Shown: positions 52,076 to 60,329 of the stretch, piece by piece
Position numbering within the stretch: the first letter of the stretch is position 1
Layout: every line of letters starts with the position of its first letter
Origin: Simiduia sp. 21SJ11W-1
GTDB taxonomy: Bacteria; Pseudomonadota; Gammaproteobacteria; Pseudomonadales; Cellvibrionaceae
Assembly (NCBI RefSeq): GCF_024138675.1
Contig: NZ_CP090959.1
Coordinates: 496,001 to 560,000, forward strand
Length of the DNA: 64,000 bases
Direction: 5' to 3'
Notes under the pieces: generated by a model
The model's input: only the letters and a program-made list of their open reading frames with translations
Told to the model about the DNA's origin: nothing
Databases searched by the model: none
Position numbers and translations under genes: made by a program

Positions 52076-52909
52076 ATGAAAAAAGTCCATGTGGGAATTT
52101 TAACTGCGCTGGGTGTGCTGCTTGGCGTGGGTCTGCTTTTTAGCGCGACGCCCTTGCAAGATTTGGAGATGCCGGTTGACGATGCCACGCCAACGGTAAA
52201 GCAAGCGGCGGGCGCAGATTTAGCTGAAACCAAAACGGGCCCTGCCACGGCAACATCCGCAAAGGCAGGCGTACCGGTTGCGCAAAAAGCCGCGCCAGCC
52301 AAACCTCAAGATGGCGAGGCACTGGCAGAGCATTACACCCGGGCATTTACCGATTTAAACCAATGCCATGAAACCCAGGCCTGCGACTTCCCGCAAACCG
52401 ATCCCCGCGCCTATTACTTTGCCGTGGGCAAAGCCATGCAGAACATATTGCGTGAGGCAGAAGCGGATTATGATGCCGGCAATCTTTCAGAGGCCGCAGC
52501 CCAGGCCTTGGTAGCGCAGGCGGCCCGTCAACCGGATGGCCACGTGCGCGCGCAAGCCTTGGCACTTATTGCCAAGCAACCCGTTTCGGCCGAATCTTTT
52601 ACCGCCCTTAAAAACCTGTTGGCAGATTCCACCGATGCATTGTTACTTGAAAAAGCCATGCCCCAGCTCATGCGCTACTACCAGGCAGGCTATCAGGCCG
52701 AAATAGATCAGCTGTTACAAACCCTTATCGCTTCCGGTGGCCACTTTGTGCGCCAACACCTAAGCGCGCATGTGGGCCCCTTTGTGACGCTGAGTAATAT
52801 TGATCAATACCGCATGCTGCAAACACAACTGCCGCAAAACAGCTTGGAATACAAAAACCTGACCTCCGCAATTGCGGCGTTCGAGCGGGCGCAAGCAGAG
52901 CAGGGTTGA
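52076..52909 (+). CDS. Membrane-anchored protein of unknown function with HEAT-like helical region
   Basis: 277 residues. One N-terminal anchor (VGILTALGVLLGVGLLF), an Ala/Lys/Thr linker, a Cys pair (QCHETQAC about 98-105) and an all-helical C-terminus with regular two-helix periodicity resembling HEAT or TPR-like repeats. No family recognised. The topology (anchor, low-complexity linker, folded domain) resembles the 47246 product at the other end of this module. Separated from the lytic transglycosylase gene by 284 bp with hairpins, so expression may be reduced or separate. GAGAG precedes the start. Confidence 0.6.
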   Translation: MKKVHVGILTALGVLLGVGLLFSATPLQDLEMPVDDATPTVKQAAGADLAETKTGPATATSAKAGVPVAQKAAPAKPQDGEALAEHYTRAFTDLNQCHETQACDFPQTDPRAYYFAVGKAMQNILREAEADYDAGNLSEAAAQALVAQAARQPDGHVRAQALALIAKQPVSAESFTALKNLLADSTDALLLEKAMPQLMRYYQAGYQAEIDQLLQTLIASGGHFVRQHLSAHVGPFVTLSNIDQYRMLQTQLPQNSLEYKNLTSAIAAFERAQAEQG

Positions 52910-52936
52910 GCCAAAAGGCTTATTATTTGTGTATGG

Positions 52937-53722
52937 CTAGTGTGGGGAGGCAATAGCGGGATAATTTTCCTCTACCCCCCACTTTTTAAACAAGGCCTGC
53001 GCCCGGCCGGACTCGCGCAATGATGTGAGGCCTGCATCCAGGGCATCGGCAATGGCCTGGCTTTCCGCTGATGGAATGAACGACACATACAGCGCCTGGG
53101 TGCCCAGCTCGTAGCTGTGCAGGCGTTGCGCTCTATTGCCCGCCAGTGCGCGGGCAATGTCGCTTTTGTCGTCTATGTAGCAATCCAGCCGCTTGGCCAG
53201 CAGCATGCGAATGCCTTGCTCTGTGTGGTTGAGCTCCATGTCTTTGTTTACTTTAAAGTGCACGTCATAGTCGTAGCCACGGGGCCAGGCGTAGCGTTTG
53301 CCCACCAAGTGCTGGCGCAGATTTTCGGTTTGCTTTGGCGTGTGGCATAGAGCAACTACCCGCTCGGTATAAATAGGTACACGATTGGTAAAGCGCGGGG
53401 TTTGTGGGTCTACCTTATTGATAAGGCTTGCGCGATAGGTGCCAATTTGGCCGTGTACCTGGCCTGTAACCAGCAACTGTGTGGCGCGCGCCCAGGGCGT
53501 TGTCACAATGCTTACTGCATAATTGGGCAGGGCCTGATGAATCAGGTCTGCAAACAGCCCCTCGCCGTTTTCCTGCATGAGTGCGGGCCAGGTGTCTGAG
53601 GCAAAGTGCGCAACCGGTGTTTGGGCAAGGCCCGGTACAGGTGCGCTGGCGGCAAGCCAGATGAGCAGTAGCGCAAGCGTTGTGTGCACTTTTGGCATAG
53701 GGTGGTTTTGTGAGGTAAGCAT
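52937..53722 (-). CDS. Periplasmic solute-binding protein (SBP_bac_3-like)
   Basis: About 261 residues from ATG 53722 (ATG 53698 is the next choice). Signal peptide ends near PVPGLA. Body resembles family 3 solute-binding proteins (amino-acid type): PWARATQLLVTGQVHGQIGTY, RAQALFKKWGVEE at the C-terminus. No ABC permease or ATPase is adjacent, so it may be an orphan sensor-type binding protein. It is paired with a second SBP at 55236, with the 53855 gene between. A one-mismatch GAATA-N3-TATTC site ends 7 bp upstream of this start. Confidence 0.72.
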   Translation of the reverse strand: MLTSQNHPMPKVHTTLALLLIWLAASAPVPGLAQTPVAHFASDTWPALMQENGEGLFADLIHQALPNYAVSIVTTPWARATQLLVTGQVHGQIGTYRASLINKVDPQTPRFTNRVPIYTERVVALCHTPKQTENLRQHLVGKRYAWPRGYDYDVHFKVNKDMELNHTEQGIRMLLAKRLDCYIDDKSDIARALAGNRAQRLHSYELGTQALYVSFIPSAESQAIADALDAGLTSLRESGRAQALFKKWGVEENYPAIASPH

Positions 53723-53728
53723 GTTCGT

Positions 53729-53741
53729 GAATATAGCATTC
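53729..53741. promoter_or_regulatory. Putative operator, one mismatch
   Basis: GAATA-TAG-CATTC, in the divergent region between the solute-binding protein and the LVIVD lipoprotein genes, so it could control both. Confidence 0.45.
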
Positions 53742-53854
53742 AAGTATGACACTTGTATGACGCAGCCTTTGTACGTGTTCCCCACAGGTGATGTTCAGGG
53801 TAGAGTGTTTTGGTTAGATTTATAGTGCAGCTTTTAAGGCGTGGGAGGTTTTTG

Positions 53855-55195
53855 GTGAAGTGGTTAGCGGTAGGCGTGCTGGCAGTGGGTGCCCTTGGGT
53901 GTGGCGGTGGCGGCAGCAGCGACGGCGGCGGTGACCATGTGCACCCGGCCCCGGCAGACCCTGGCAATAGCAGCGTGACTGCCAGTGCTGTAGCGGGTGC
54001 CAGTTGCTTTGATAATATGGCAGGGCCTTTCCCTTGCCTGCATATGGATCGGGTTTCAGGCTTGCAGTTTAACGTGGAGGCATCTGATATTTGGGGCTGG
54101 CAAGATGAAATTAACGGCGATGATTACGCGTTTCTGGCGCTTACCACGGGCACAGCTTTCATTCGAATGACCAACCCTCAGGCTCCCGAGTTTGCCGCCT
54201 ACCTGCCCACCGCAACACAAAGCTCGGGTTGGCGAGATGTAAAACTGATTAACGAGCATGCGGTGGTGGTAAGTGAAGCCCCCGGCCACGGCATGCAAGT
54301 GGTGCACATTAAAGATCTGGTAAACCGCAGCGGCGGCGAAACCATTGCTGCCATTCATCACTACCAGGAGTTCGGCAGCGCACACAATATCGTAGTTAAT
54401 GAAGATACCAATTTCGCCTATGTGGTGGGCTCTGATACCTGTGGCGGCGGCTTGCACATGATAGACATGAACAACCCCCATATGCCCGTATTTGCAGGTT
54501 GCTATGAAGGCGATGGTTATACCCACGATGCGCAATGTGCGATTTACTGGGGTGAAGACACCGACTACCGGGGGCGCGAAATCTGCTTTGGTGCCAATGA
54601 AGATACGCTGACGCTTGTGGATGTTACCGACAAAACCGCGCCGCAATTAATTGCCAAAAGAAACTACCCGCAAGTAGGTTATACCCATCAGGGTTGGCTA
54701 AGCGAAGATCACAACTATTTTATTTTGGGCGATGAAACCGATGAGCAGCAATACGGTGTGAATACCCGCACTTTGGTATTTGATGTGCGCGATTTGGACA
54801 ACCCGGTATTTGTGAGTGCCTTTAACAATACCACCGGCAGTATTGATCACAATTTGTATGTGAAGGGAAATCACGTTTATCAAGCCAACTACACAAGCGG
54901 TGTGCGCATTTTGCGCCACGGTAACCTGGCGCTGGGTGAGTTGCGTGAAGTGGCCTACTTTGATACCTGGCCTGAAAATAACAGCGTGTTGTTTGATGGT
55001 GTGTGGAGTGTGTTCCCGTTTTTTGACAGTGGCTTGGTGATTACCGCCAATATCGATGGGCAGTTTTTTATTTTAAACCCACAGCTTGAGGCTATACCCG
55101 AGTGTAGCGATGGCTTGGATAACGACGCCGATGGCGCCACAGACTTCCCGGCAGACAACAATTGCTCCAGCGCTGAAACCGCCTTTGAATCGTAG
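53855..55195 (+). CDS. Choice-of-anchor B/LVIVD-type beta-propeller lipoprotein
   Basis: About 446 residues from GTG 53855, where GGGAGG lies 8 nt upstream and the signal peptide starts (KWLAVGVLAVGALGC, lipobox ALGC). Repeats such as SDIWGWQDEINGDDYAFLALTTGTAFIRMTNPQAPEFAAYLP, LHMIDMNNPHMPVFAGCYEG and LTLVDVTDKTAPQLIAK follow the LVIVD/choice-of-anchor B pattern, predicting a surface beta-propeller. The C-terminus (CSDGLDNDADGATDFPADNNCSSAETAFES) resembles a Ca-binding extension. Function unknown. Convergent with the second solute-binding protein gene. Confidence 0.75.
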   Translation: MKWLAVGVLAVGALGCGGGGSSDGGGDHVHPAPADPGNSSVTASAVAGASCFDNMAGPFPCLHMDRVSGLQFNVEASDIWGWQDEINGDDYAFLALTTGTAFIRMTNPQAPEFAAYLPTATQSSGWRDVKLINEHAVVVSEAPGHGMQVVHIKDLVNRSGGETIAAIHHYQEFGSAHNIVVNEDTNFAYVVGSDTCGGGLHMIDMNNPHMPVFAGCYEGDGYTHDAQCAIYWGEDTDYRGREICFGANEDTLTLVDVTDKTAPQLIAKRNYPQVGYTHQGWLSEDHNYFILGDETDEQQYGVNTRTLVFDVRDLDNPVFVSAFNNTTGSIDHNLYVKGNHVYQANYTSGVRILRHGNLALGELREVAYFDTWPENNSVLFDGVWSVFPFFDSGLVITANIDGQFFILNPQLEAIPECSDGLDNDADGATDFPADNNCSSAETAFES

Positions 55196-55235
55196 CGGTT
55201 CGGCTACTAAATAAGGGCCTACAAACGTGGGCCAG

Positions 55236-56105
55236 CTATTGGGTGGCGATGCACTGGTTGCCGTGAAAGCACAACTCAAAATAGGGCCAGTGCGGGCTTT
55301 GATAAAAACTTGGCGTCAAGCTGCCATCGGCACGCATGGCATCCAGCGTGGCTTTCAGGGGTTGTACCCAGGGTTCTTGGGCGGCCCCGCGCGACACATA
55401 AAGATCTGCATGCACCTCAAACAGCGGCAGCGCAATGCGTAGGGATTCCCCGGCAAAGCCTGTTTCGTGCATGGCGTAAAGTAGTGATTGTTTAGTGGCG
55501 GCCATGGCATCTATGCGGCCGGCTTTTAACATGCGCAGTGCCTGATCTACATGGGGAATGCTCACCCGCTCAAAGTTCGGGTTGTTATCAAAGGCCTCGC
55601 CGTACTTGGAGCCTCGAACATGGCCCACCACCATGCCGTTGAAGTCATCCAGTGATTTAAAATCTTGGGTGTTGTTGGCCATCACCACAATCACTATGGG
55701 TACCGTAAGTACATGCCCAAGCGATACCGCCGCTTCATTTGCCATGGGGCTGCTGAACATAACGGCCACATCGGCATAGCCTGTTGAAATCGCGTGAATC
55801 ACGCGCGGGTAGGGCTGCAAGTTATTTTTATATTCGATGCCTGCGCGCGCAAACAGTGTGCGCTGAAAATCTACCAACATACCCTGGTGCTTGCCCTGTT
55901 GGTCGGCAAAGCCCCAGGGTTTTACATCGGATGTCACCACTTGGGGAATCTTGGGGGCGGTTTTATTGGCTGCGGGGTTTGGTGCCGTGGCGTTGGGTGC
56001 GTCGCCACAGGCACCAAGCAATATCATGAGCGCCAATGCCCAGCTTGCATGCAAATGTTTGTATAACCTCGGCACTTTACTTTTACCGGGTGCGACTGCG
56101 GGCAT
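55236..56105 (-). CDS. Solute-binding lipoprotein (SBP_bac_3-like)
   Basis: 289 residues. Lipobox LGAC (about Cys 33), Asn/Ala-rich linker, then a family 3 type binding domain (VKPWGFADQQGKHQGMLVDFQRTLFARAG, RVIHAISTGYADVAVMFSS, DQALRMLKAGRIDAMAATKQSLLYAM). Distant relative of the 52937 product. AGGA lies 9 nt before the ATG. No transporter genes are adjacent. It could capture amino acids or small peptides liberated from stem peptides, or serve as a sensor. Confidence 0.75.
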   Translation of the reverse strand: MPAVAPGKSKVPRLYKHLHASWALALMILLGACGDAPNATAPNPAANKTAPKIPQVVTSDVKPWGFADQQGKHQGMLVDFQRTLFARAGIEYKNNLQPYPRVIHAISTGYADVAVMFSSPMANEAAVSLGHVLTVPIVIVVMANNTQDFKSLDDFNGMVVGHVRGSKYGEAFDNNPNFERVSIPHVDQALRMLKAGRIDAMAATKQSLLYAMHETGFAGESLRIALPLFEVHADLYVSRGAAQEPWVQPLKATLDAMRADGSLTPSFYQSPHWPYFELCFHGNQCIATQ

Positions 56106-56361
56106 AGGGCCAATCCTTTAGGCGTCTTGTGTGAGCGTGGTGGCCCTTGGGCCCGGGTGGCCTTATAAGACCTTTGGTGACTTTAGTATGTTAGCCAATC
56201 TTATCTACCGGTGCGGTATTTGCCTATTGGCTGCCGGCAGTTGGTTGTGGGCACTTGTTGCAGGTGGCGTGTTGGGGCGGGTGTGGTTTGGGGTGTGGCA
56301 ATGCATGGTTGAGCAGCGCAAGGCCCCTTTGAAAAGGGCCTTGCTGCAAGCATGTTTAAAA

Positions 56362-57468
56362 TCAGGCGCCGGCGCCTTCTTGAGTAGCCGGGGGCGTGGG
56401 CAGGCCGTATTCCAATGGCACTTTTTTAGGGAAATACTTCGCCAGCAGCGCCAACAAAATTGCCTGGGTTTGGATGTCGGCCTCGCCATCTACCTGCCAT
56501 GGGCGGAAGTGATATTGAAAAGCTTTTACGTACAGCGCGTAATCAAGATCGGTGGCGGTTTCAGGCACTATGCCGTAGCCGTAGGCGGCCAGCCATTCAG
56601 CCACCTGAGTTTGTTCCGGGGTAAGCGGCTGTGGTTCTGGCTGGCTTGGGTCTGGTGCAATAGTGGCCGTTTGCGCGCGAAACTTGCCGGGCTTGCGCGT
56701 GTGGGCCTCGGTAAATTGGGCGGTTTCCGCACTTGGGTTCAGTGCCGCCACATAGGCGCGCGTGCTTAGCAGATCTGTGTAGTGGCGAACCGTGTCGTCA
56801 TCGTACCAGGCGCCTACGCCGGCTTTGGCCAGTTGCTGCCAGGGGAAACGCGGGCCCGGATCATTCTTGAAATAGGGAATAATGTCGCCGTGGCCAACTA
56901 CGCGGGTGGGGGTGATTTCGGGGTAGCGGGCCAGAATATCCTTTGACAGCTTGATCACCAGCTGAATTTGCTCCGGGTCGAAGTCGGGAAACAGGCACTG
57001 GCTTTTCGGTAGCGGAGGCAGGTTGGCCGCGTCACTTGTGGCGGCCGTTTGCGGAAGCTGTTCCAAATCTACCTTCGGGCGGTGGCAGCTGGCTAGGTTA
57101 ACAATTTCAATGCCAATGGATTGATCGTTGAGCTGCTCGCGATCTTCCCAGCGGCTGGGGCCCGCATGCCAGGCGCGATTGTGTTCTTCCACCAGCTGAA
57201 AAACTTTCAGCTCATCGTGGGGGTAGGTTGGGTCGTTGTTTTCGGGCACCAAATAGTGGGAGCTTACCGGCCGGCTGGAAGGTTGGGTTAATGCCCGTAG
57301 CGAGCGCTCGAAATTAATGGCGGTAAAGTGCATTACCAGAAACCGTACGCGCTCGTTGGTATTGGCTGATTCAACGGTTTCTGTCACGTATTCCTTGGAG
57401 GGGCCGCTGGCGCAGGCGGTGAGCCCCGCGCACAGGAGTGGTAACAACACTTTACGAACTTGCAGCAT
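56362..57468 (-). CDS. AmiD-like N-acetylmuramoyl-L-alanine amidase lipoprotein
   Basis: 368 residues. Lipobox LTAC (Cys 19). Amidase_2 domain with the zinc ligands in the expected places: H47 (LVMHFTA), H193 (VGHGDI) and D203 (KNDPGPRFPW), and the catalytic Glu in IGIEIVN (E121). This is the AmiD type. A C-terminal segment (TPEQTQVAEWLAAYGYGI...YHFRPWQVDGEADIQTQAILLALL) fits a PG_binding_1 domain. It splits the MurNAc-L-Ala bond, freeing stem peptides from glycan, including anhydro forms. GAGG is 6 nt upstream of the ATG, and a one-mismatch palindrome lies 36 bp upstream. Confidence 0.9.
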   Translation of the reverse strand: MLQVRKVLLPLLCAGLTACASGPSKEYVTETVESANTNERVRFLVMHFTAINFERSLRALTQPSSRPVSSHYLVPENNDPTYPHDELKVFQLVEEHNRAWHAGPSRWEDREQLNDQSIGIEIVNLASCHRPKVDLEQLPQTAATSDAANLPPLPKSQCLFPDFDPEQIQLVIKLSKDILARYPEITPTRVVGHGDIIPYFKNDPGPRFPWQQLAKAGVGAWYDDDTVRHYTDLLSTRAYVAALNPSAETAQFTEAHTRKPGKFRAQTATIAPDPSQPEPQPLTPEQTQVAEWLAAYGYGIVPETATDLDYALYVKAFQYHFRPWQVDGEADIQTQAILLALLAKYFPKKVPLEYGLPTPPATQEGAGA

Positions 57469-57503
57469 GAAGACCTCAGGTTAAATGGCTGACAATTTTT
57501 ACG

Positions 57504-57516
57504 GAATTATATATTC
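57504..57516. promoter_or_regulatory. Putative operator, one mismatch
   Basis: GAATT-ATA-TATTC, 36 bp upstream of the AmiD-like gene start, a position compatible with repression. Confidence 0.5.
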
Positions 57517-57718
57517 TTTCTTGATTAAATAAACAGAATAATCCATTATTTGTGCTCGCGGTACCGCACCGCGAGCGTTTACACCTTGCGCTCATTCCTG
57601 TGAGGTAAAGCATTGTTGTTGATCCGCCGCTCTCAGGGGGTCAATTCAGCATATTCCCTCTGCCGGCGTTAAGCCGGCATTTTTTTGAAAGTATTATTCG
57701 TAATTGAAGCGGTGGCTT

Positions 57719-57731
57719 GAATAATGTATTC
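57719..57731. promoter_or_regulatory. Putative operator, perfect GAATA-N3-TATTC
   Basis: GAATA-ATG-TATTC, 69 bp upstream of the YkfC-like gene that heads the epimerase/regulator operon. Confidence 0.65.
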
Positions 57732-57799
57732 TTTTGCCGTGTAGCCTGCTGCGCGACCGCTTCTACTATAGAGATTAGAACCCAAATGAGGGCAGTGAA

Positions 57800-59200
57800 A
57801 TGATAAACGCCGGCCGCGCAATGCTGGGCGCTTTGGTGGTTTTCAGCCTGTTGGCGTGCAACGCACAGCCGGGCCGGGCAGCCACGGAATCAACCGCTTT
57901 TAGTACCGATGTGCCAGATATATCCGAGCCAATGCTGGAGGTTAACTTCTGGCTTGAGCGGTTGCAGGCCGATGGGCAGGTCATGTCTGAGGCGGAGGTG
58001 GCGCAATTTAATGCGGCGCTGTTTGCCAATAACCCGCATATGCACAGCATTCTACGCTGGCCTGATAAGTTAACGGCGCAACAGGTGAGCAACCTGATAA
58101 ACAGCGTAAGCCGCGCCGCCAGCAGCCCCCGCTACTTTGCTGATGGTACACCGGTGAGTGCAGAGGTTTACGCGCGTTGGCAGGCGGCGGCCAATAGCCA
58201 GGGGCTCAGTGGTGAGGTGCCCGTGCGTTGGGGCATGGTGGTTGCTCGCGCGCACATGCGAAGCTTCCCCACCGATGAAAAAATATTCAAGCAGCCCAAT
58301 GACCTGGATCTGGATCGCCTGCAGGAAACCGGTGTGTTTCCGGGCCAGCCGCTCGCGCTGTTGCATGAAAGCGCCGATGGCAATTGGTGGTTTGCGGTGA
58401 ACTATCACTACGCCGCCTGGCTGCCCAAGTGGGCGGTGGCCACGGCAAGCAAGGCGCAACTTAAGGACTTTGAGGCAGCACACCCGCGGCTCTTGGTGAC
58501 CGGTGCCCAGGTGCACACCAATTTTAACCCCGTTGATGCACGGAGCTCACAAGTGGCGCTTGATATGGGGGTAAGTTTGCCGCTATTGAGTGCAGCCCAG
58601 GTGAATCACAACGTGCACGGGCAAAACCCCTTTGCAAGCTACGTAGTGCAGTTGCCCGTGCGCACCGCAGACGGGCAGCTGAGCCTGACACCTACGCTCA
58701 TTGCGCGCTCGCGCGATGTGCACGTGGGCCATCTGCCCTTTACCCGCGCCAATGTATTGCGCCAGGCATTCAAGTTTTTAGGCGAACGCTACGGCTGGGG
58801 GCACGATTATAACGGCCGCGACTGCACGGGATTTGTGGGCGAAGTTTACAAGAGCTTTGGGCTGCTAATGCCCCGCAACTCGGGCCAGCAGGGCGAGAGT
58901 GAGTTTGCCGAAAAATGGGATTTAGCCACGGCCTCGCGCGCGGAAAAACTCGACGCCTTGGCGCGCATGCAGGTGGGCGATCTGATTTACATACCCGGCC
59001 ACGTGATGATGTACATAGGCTCAGTGAACAATGCGCCCTATGTGATTCACGATGTGACCGGTATGAGCTACTTCGATGGCCGTGGCGATTTGTATCAGGG
59101 CCGTTTGTCGGGTGTGTCGGTAACACCTTTATTGCCGCTTAGGCTTTCGGCCGAACGGGATTTTATAGACAGTATTTATGCGATAAAAGCAATTCGCTAA
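57800..59200 (+). CDS. YkfC-like NlpC/P60 endopeptidase with SH3 domains
   Basis: 466 residues. Possible lipobox LLAC (Cys 20). N-terminal stabilising region and two SH3-type segments (about 100-215 and 230-310), then NlpC/P60 with C342 (GRDCTGFVGEVY), H401 (IPGHVMMYIG) and H417 (VIHDVTG). This multi-SH3 layout is that of the gamma-D-glutamyl-L-diamino acid endopeptidases of the YkfC type, which need a free N-terminal L-Ala and so act on stem peptides already released by an amidase. Next to a dipeptide epimerase gene 11 bp downstream, as in Bacillus ykfABCD. GAGGG precedes the ATG. Confidence 0.88.
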   Translation: MINAGRAMLGALVVFSLLACNAQPGRAATESTAFSTDVPDISEPMLEVNFWLERLQADGQVMSEAEVAQFNAALFANNPHMHSILRWPDKLTAQQVSNLINSVSRAASSPRYFADGTPVSAEVYARWQAAANSQGLSGEVPVRWGMVVARAHMRSFPTDEKIFKQPNDLDLDRLQETGVFPGQPLALLHESADGNWWFAVNYHYAAWLPKWAVATASKAQLKDFEAAHPRLLVTGAQVHTNFNPVDARSSQVALDMGVSLPLLSAAQVNHNVHGQNPFASYVVQLPVRTADGQLSLTPTLIARSRDVHVGHLPFTRANVLRQAFKFLGERYGWGHDYNGRDCTGFVGEVYKSFGLLMPRNSGQQGESEFAEKWDLATASRAEKLDALARMQVGDLIYIPGHVMMYIGSVNNAPYVIHDVTGMSYFDGRGDLYQGRLSGVSVTPLLPLRLSAERDFIDSIYAIKAIR

Positions 59201-59211
59201 CGGAAGAAACC

Positions 59212-60303
59212 ATGAAAATTACTGATATTCGCTTGGGCATGCTCAAGGTGCCGTTGATTACACCATTTAAAACGGCCATGCGTACCGTAGAGCATGTGGA
59301 AGATGTGGTAGTGCAAATTGAAACAGACACAGGCCTTGTGGGCTACGGCAATGCGCCCGCCACCGCGGTAATTACCGGCGATACCCACGGCTCGGTAATA
59401 GAGGCAATTAATACCATTTACCGCCCGTTGCTGCTGGGCCGCAACATTGAAGAGCTCAACCGGCTTACAGGCGAAATTCAGGCGGCGCTGGTTAAAAACA
59501 CCAGTGCCAAGGCCGCGGTTGAAATTGCCCTGTACGACTTGTTTGCGCAAAGCTACAAAACCCCGCTGTATAAAATACTGGGCGGTGGCGAAAGCAGCTT
59601 GACCACAGATATCACTATCAGCGTGGACTACATCGATAAAATGGTGGCCGATGCACAAACGGCCGTGGCGCGCGGATTTGAAATTCTGAAAATCAAAGTG
59701 GGCAAAGATATTCGCCTGGATATCGAACGCATTAAGGCCATTTATGCCGCCGTTGAAGGGCGGGCGCTGTTGCGGCTGGATGCCAACCAGGGTTGGACTG
59801 CCAAACAGGCAGTGCACGCCATCAAAAGCCTGGAAGATGCCGGCGTATTGCTAGAGCTGGTTGAACAGCCGGTAAAAGCCCACGATCTGGAAGGCATGCG
59901 CTACATCACCGAGCGCGTTCACACGCCCATCATGGCCGATGAAAGCACCTTCGGCCCCATTGAGGTGATTGAGCTTATCAAGCATCGTGCGGCCGATATC
60001 ATCAACATTAAACTGATGAAAACCGGCGGGCTTTCCAATGCCATTAAAATTGCCGACATCGCCTCTGTGTACGACATCCAGTGCATGATGGGTTGTATGT
60101 TGGAAACCAGTATTGGCGTTTCGGCCGCAGCGCACGTGGCGGCAGCAAAGTCTGGTATTGTGCGCAAGGTTGACCTGGACGTACCTTCGCTATGCCAATA
60201 TGATCCCGTGATTGGCGGTGTAAGCTACAAAGATGCCGATATCATCCTTAATGAAACCCCGGGCCTTGGCATTGAAACCATTGAAGGTTTGCAAATGCTT
60301 TAA
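59212..60303 (+). CDS. ykfB: L-Ala-D/L-Glu epimerase (YkfB-like)
   Basis: 363 residues, cytoplasmic, enolase superfamily. Catalytic Lys pair in LKIKVGKD (K160, K162), metal ligands in LRLDANQGW (D190), VEQPV (E218) and MADES (D243), and the opposite base K267 in NIKLMKTGG. The DxD motif D321-L-D323, which marks L-Ala-D/L-Glu epimerases by binding the substrate amino group, is present. The enzyme epimerises the dipeptide released by YkfC, so it can be cut to L-Ala and L-Glu. This is strong evidence for catabolic use of stem peptides. GGAAG lies 7 nt before the ATG. Between ykfC-like and regulator genes. Confidence 0.92.
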   Translation: MKITDIRLGMLKVPLITPFKTAMRTVEHVEDVVVQIETDTGLVGYGNAPATAVITGDTHGSVIEAINTIYRPLLLGRNIEELNRLTGEIQAALVKNTSAKAAVEIALYDLFAQSYKTPLYKILGGGESSLTTDITISVDYIDKMVADAQTAVARGFEILKIKVGKDIRLDIERIKAIYAAVEGRALLRLDANQGWTAKQAVHAIKSLEDAGVLLELVEQPVKAHDLEGMRYITERVHTPIMADESTFGPIEVIELIKHRAADIINIKLMKTGGLSNAIKIADIASVYDIQCMMGCMLETSIGVSAAAHVAAAKSGIVRKVDLDVPSLCQYDPVIGGVSYKDADIILNETPGLGIETIEGLQML

Positions 60304-60329
60304 CTGCCAAGGTGCGGCGAGAAATCACC

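Larger units (their letters stand above)
57469..57799. other. 331-bp divergent regulatory region
   Basis: Separates the AmiD-like and YkfC-like genes. Carries GAATT-ATA-TATTC (57504-57516), a two-mismatch copy GAATA-ATC-CATTA (57536-57548) and the perfect GAATA-ATG-TATTC (57719-57731). A hairpin GCCGGC/GCCGGC-type element lies near 57662-57679. No gene. Confidence 0.6.

Noticed and set aside
54056-54646. Minus-strand frame of 196 codons opposite the choice-of-anchor lipoprotein
   Set aside because: Shadow of a repeat-containing gene with a good start and signal peptide on the plus strand.
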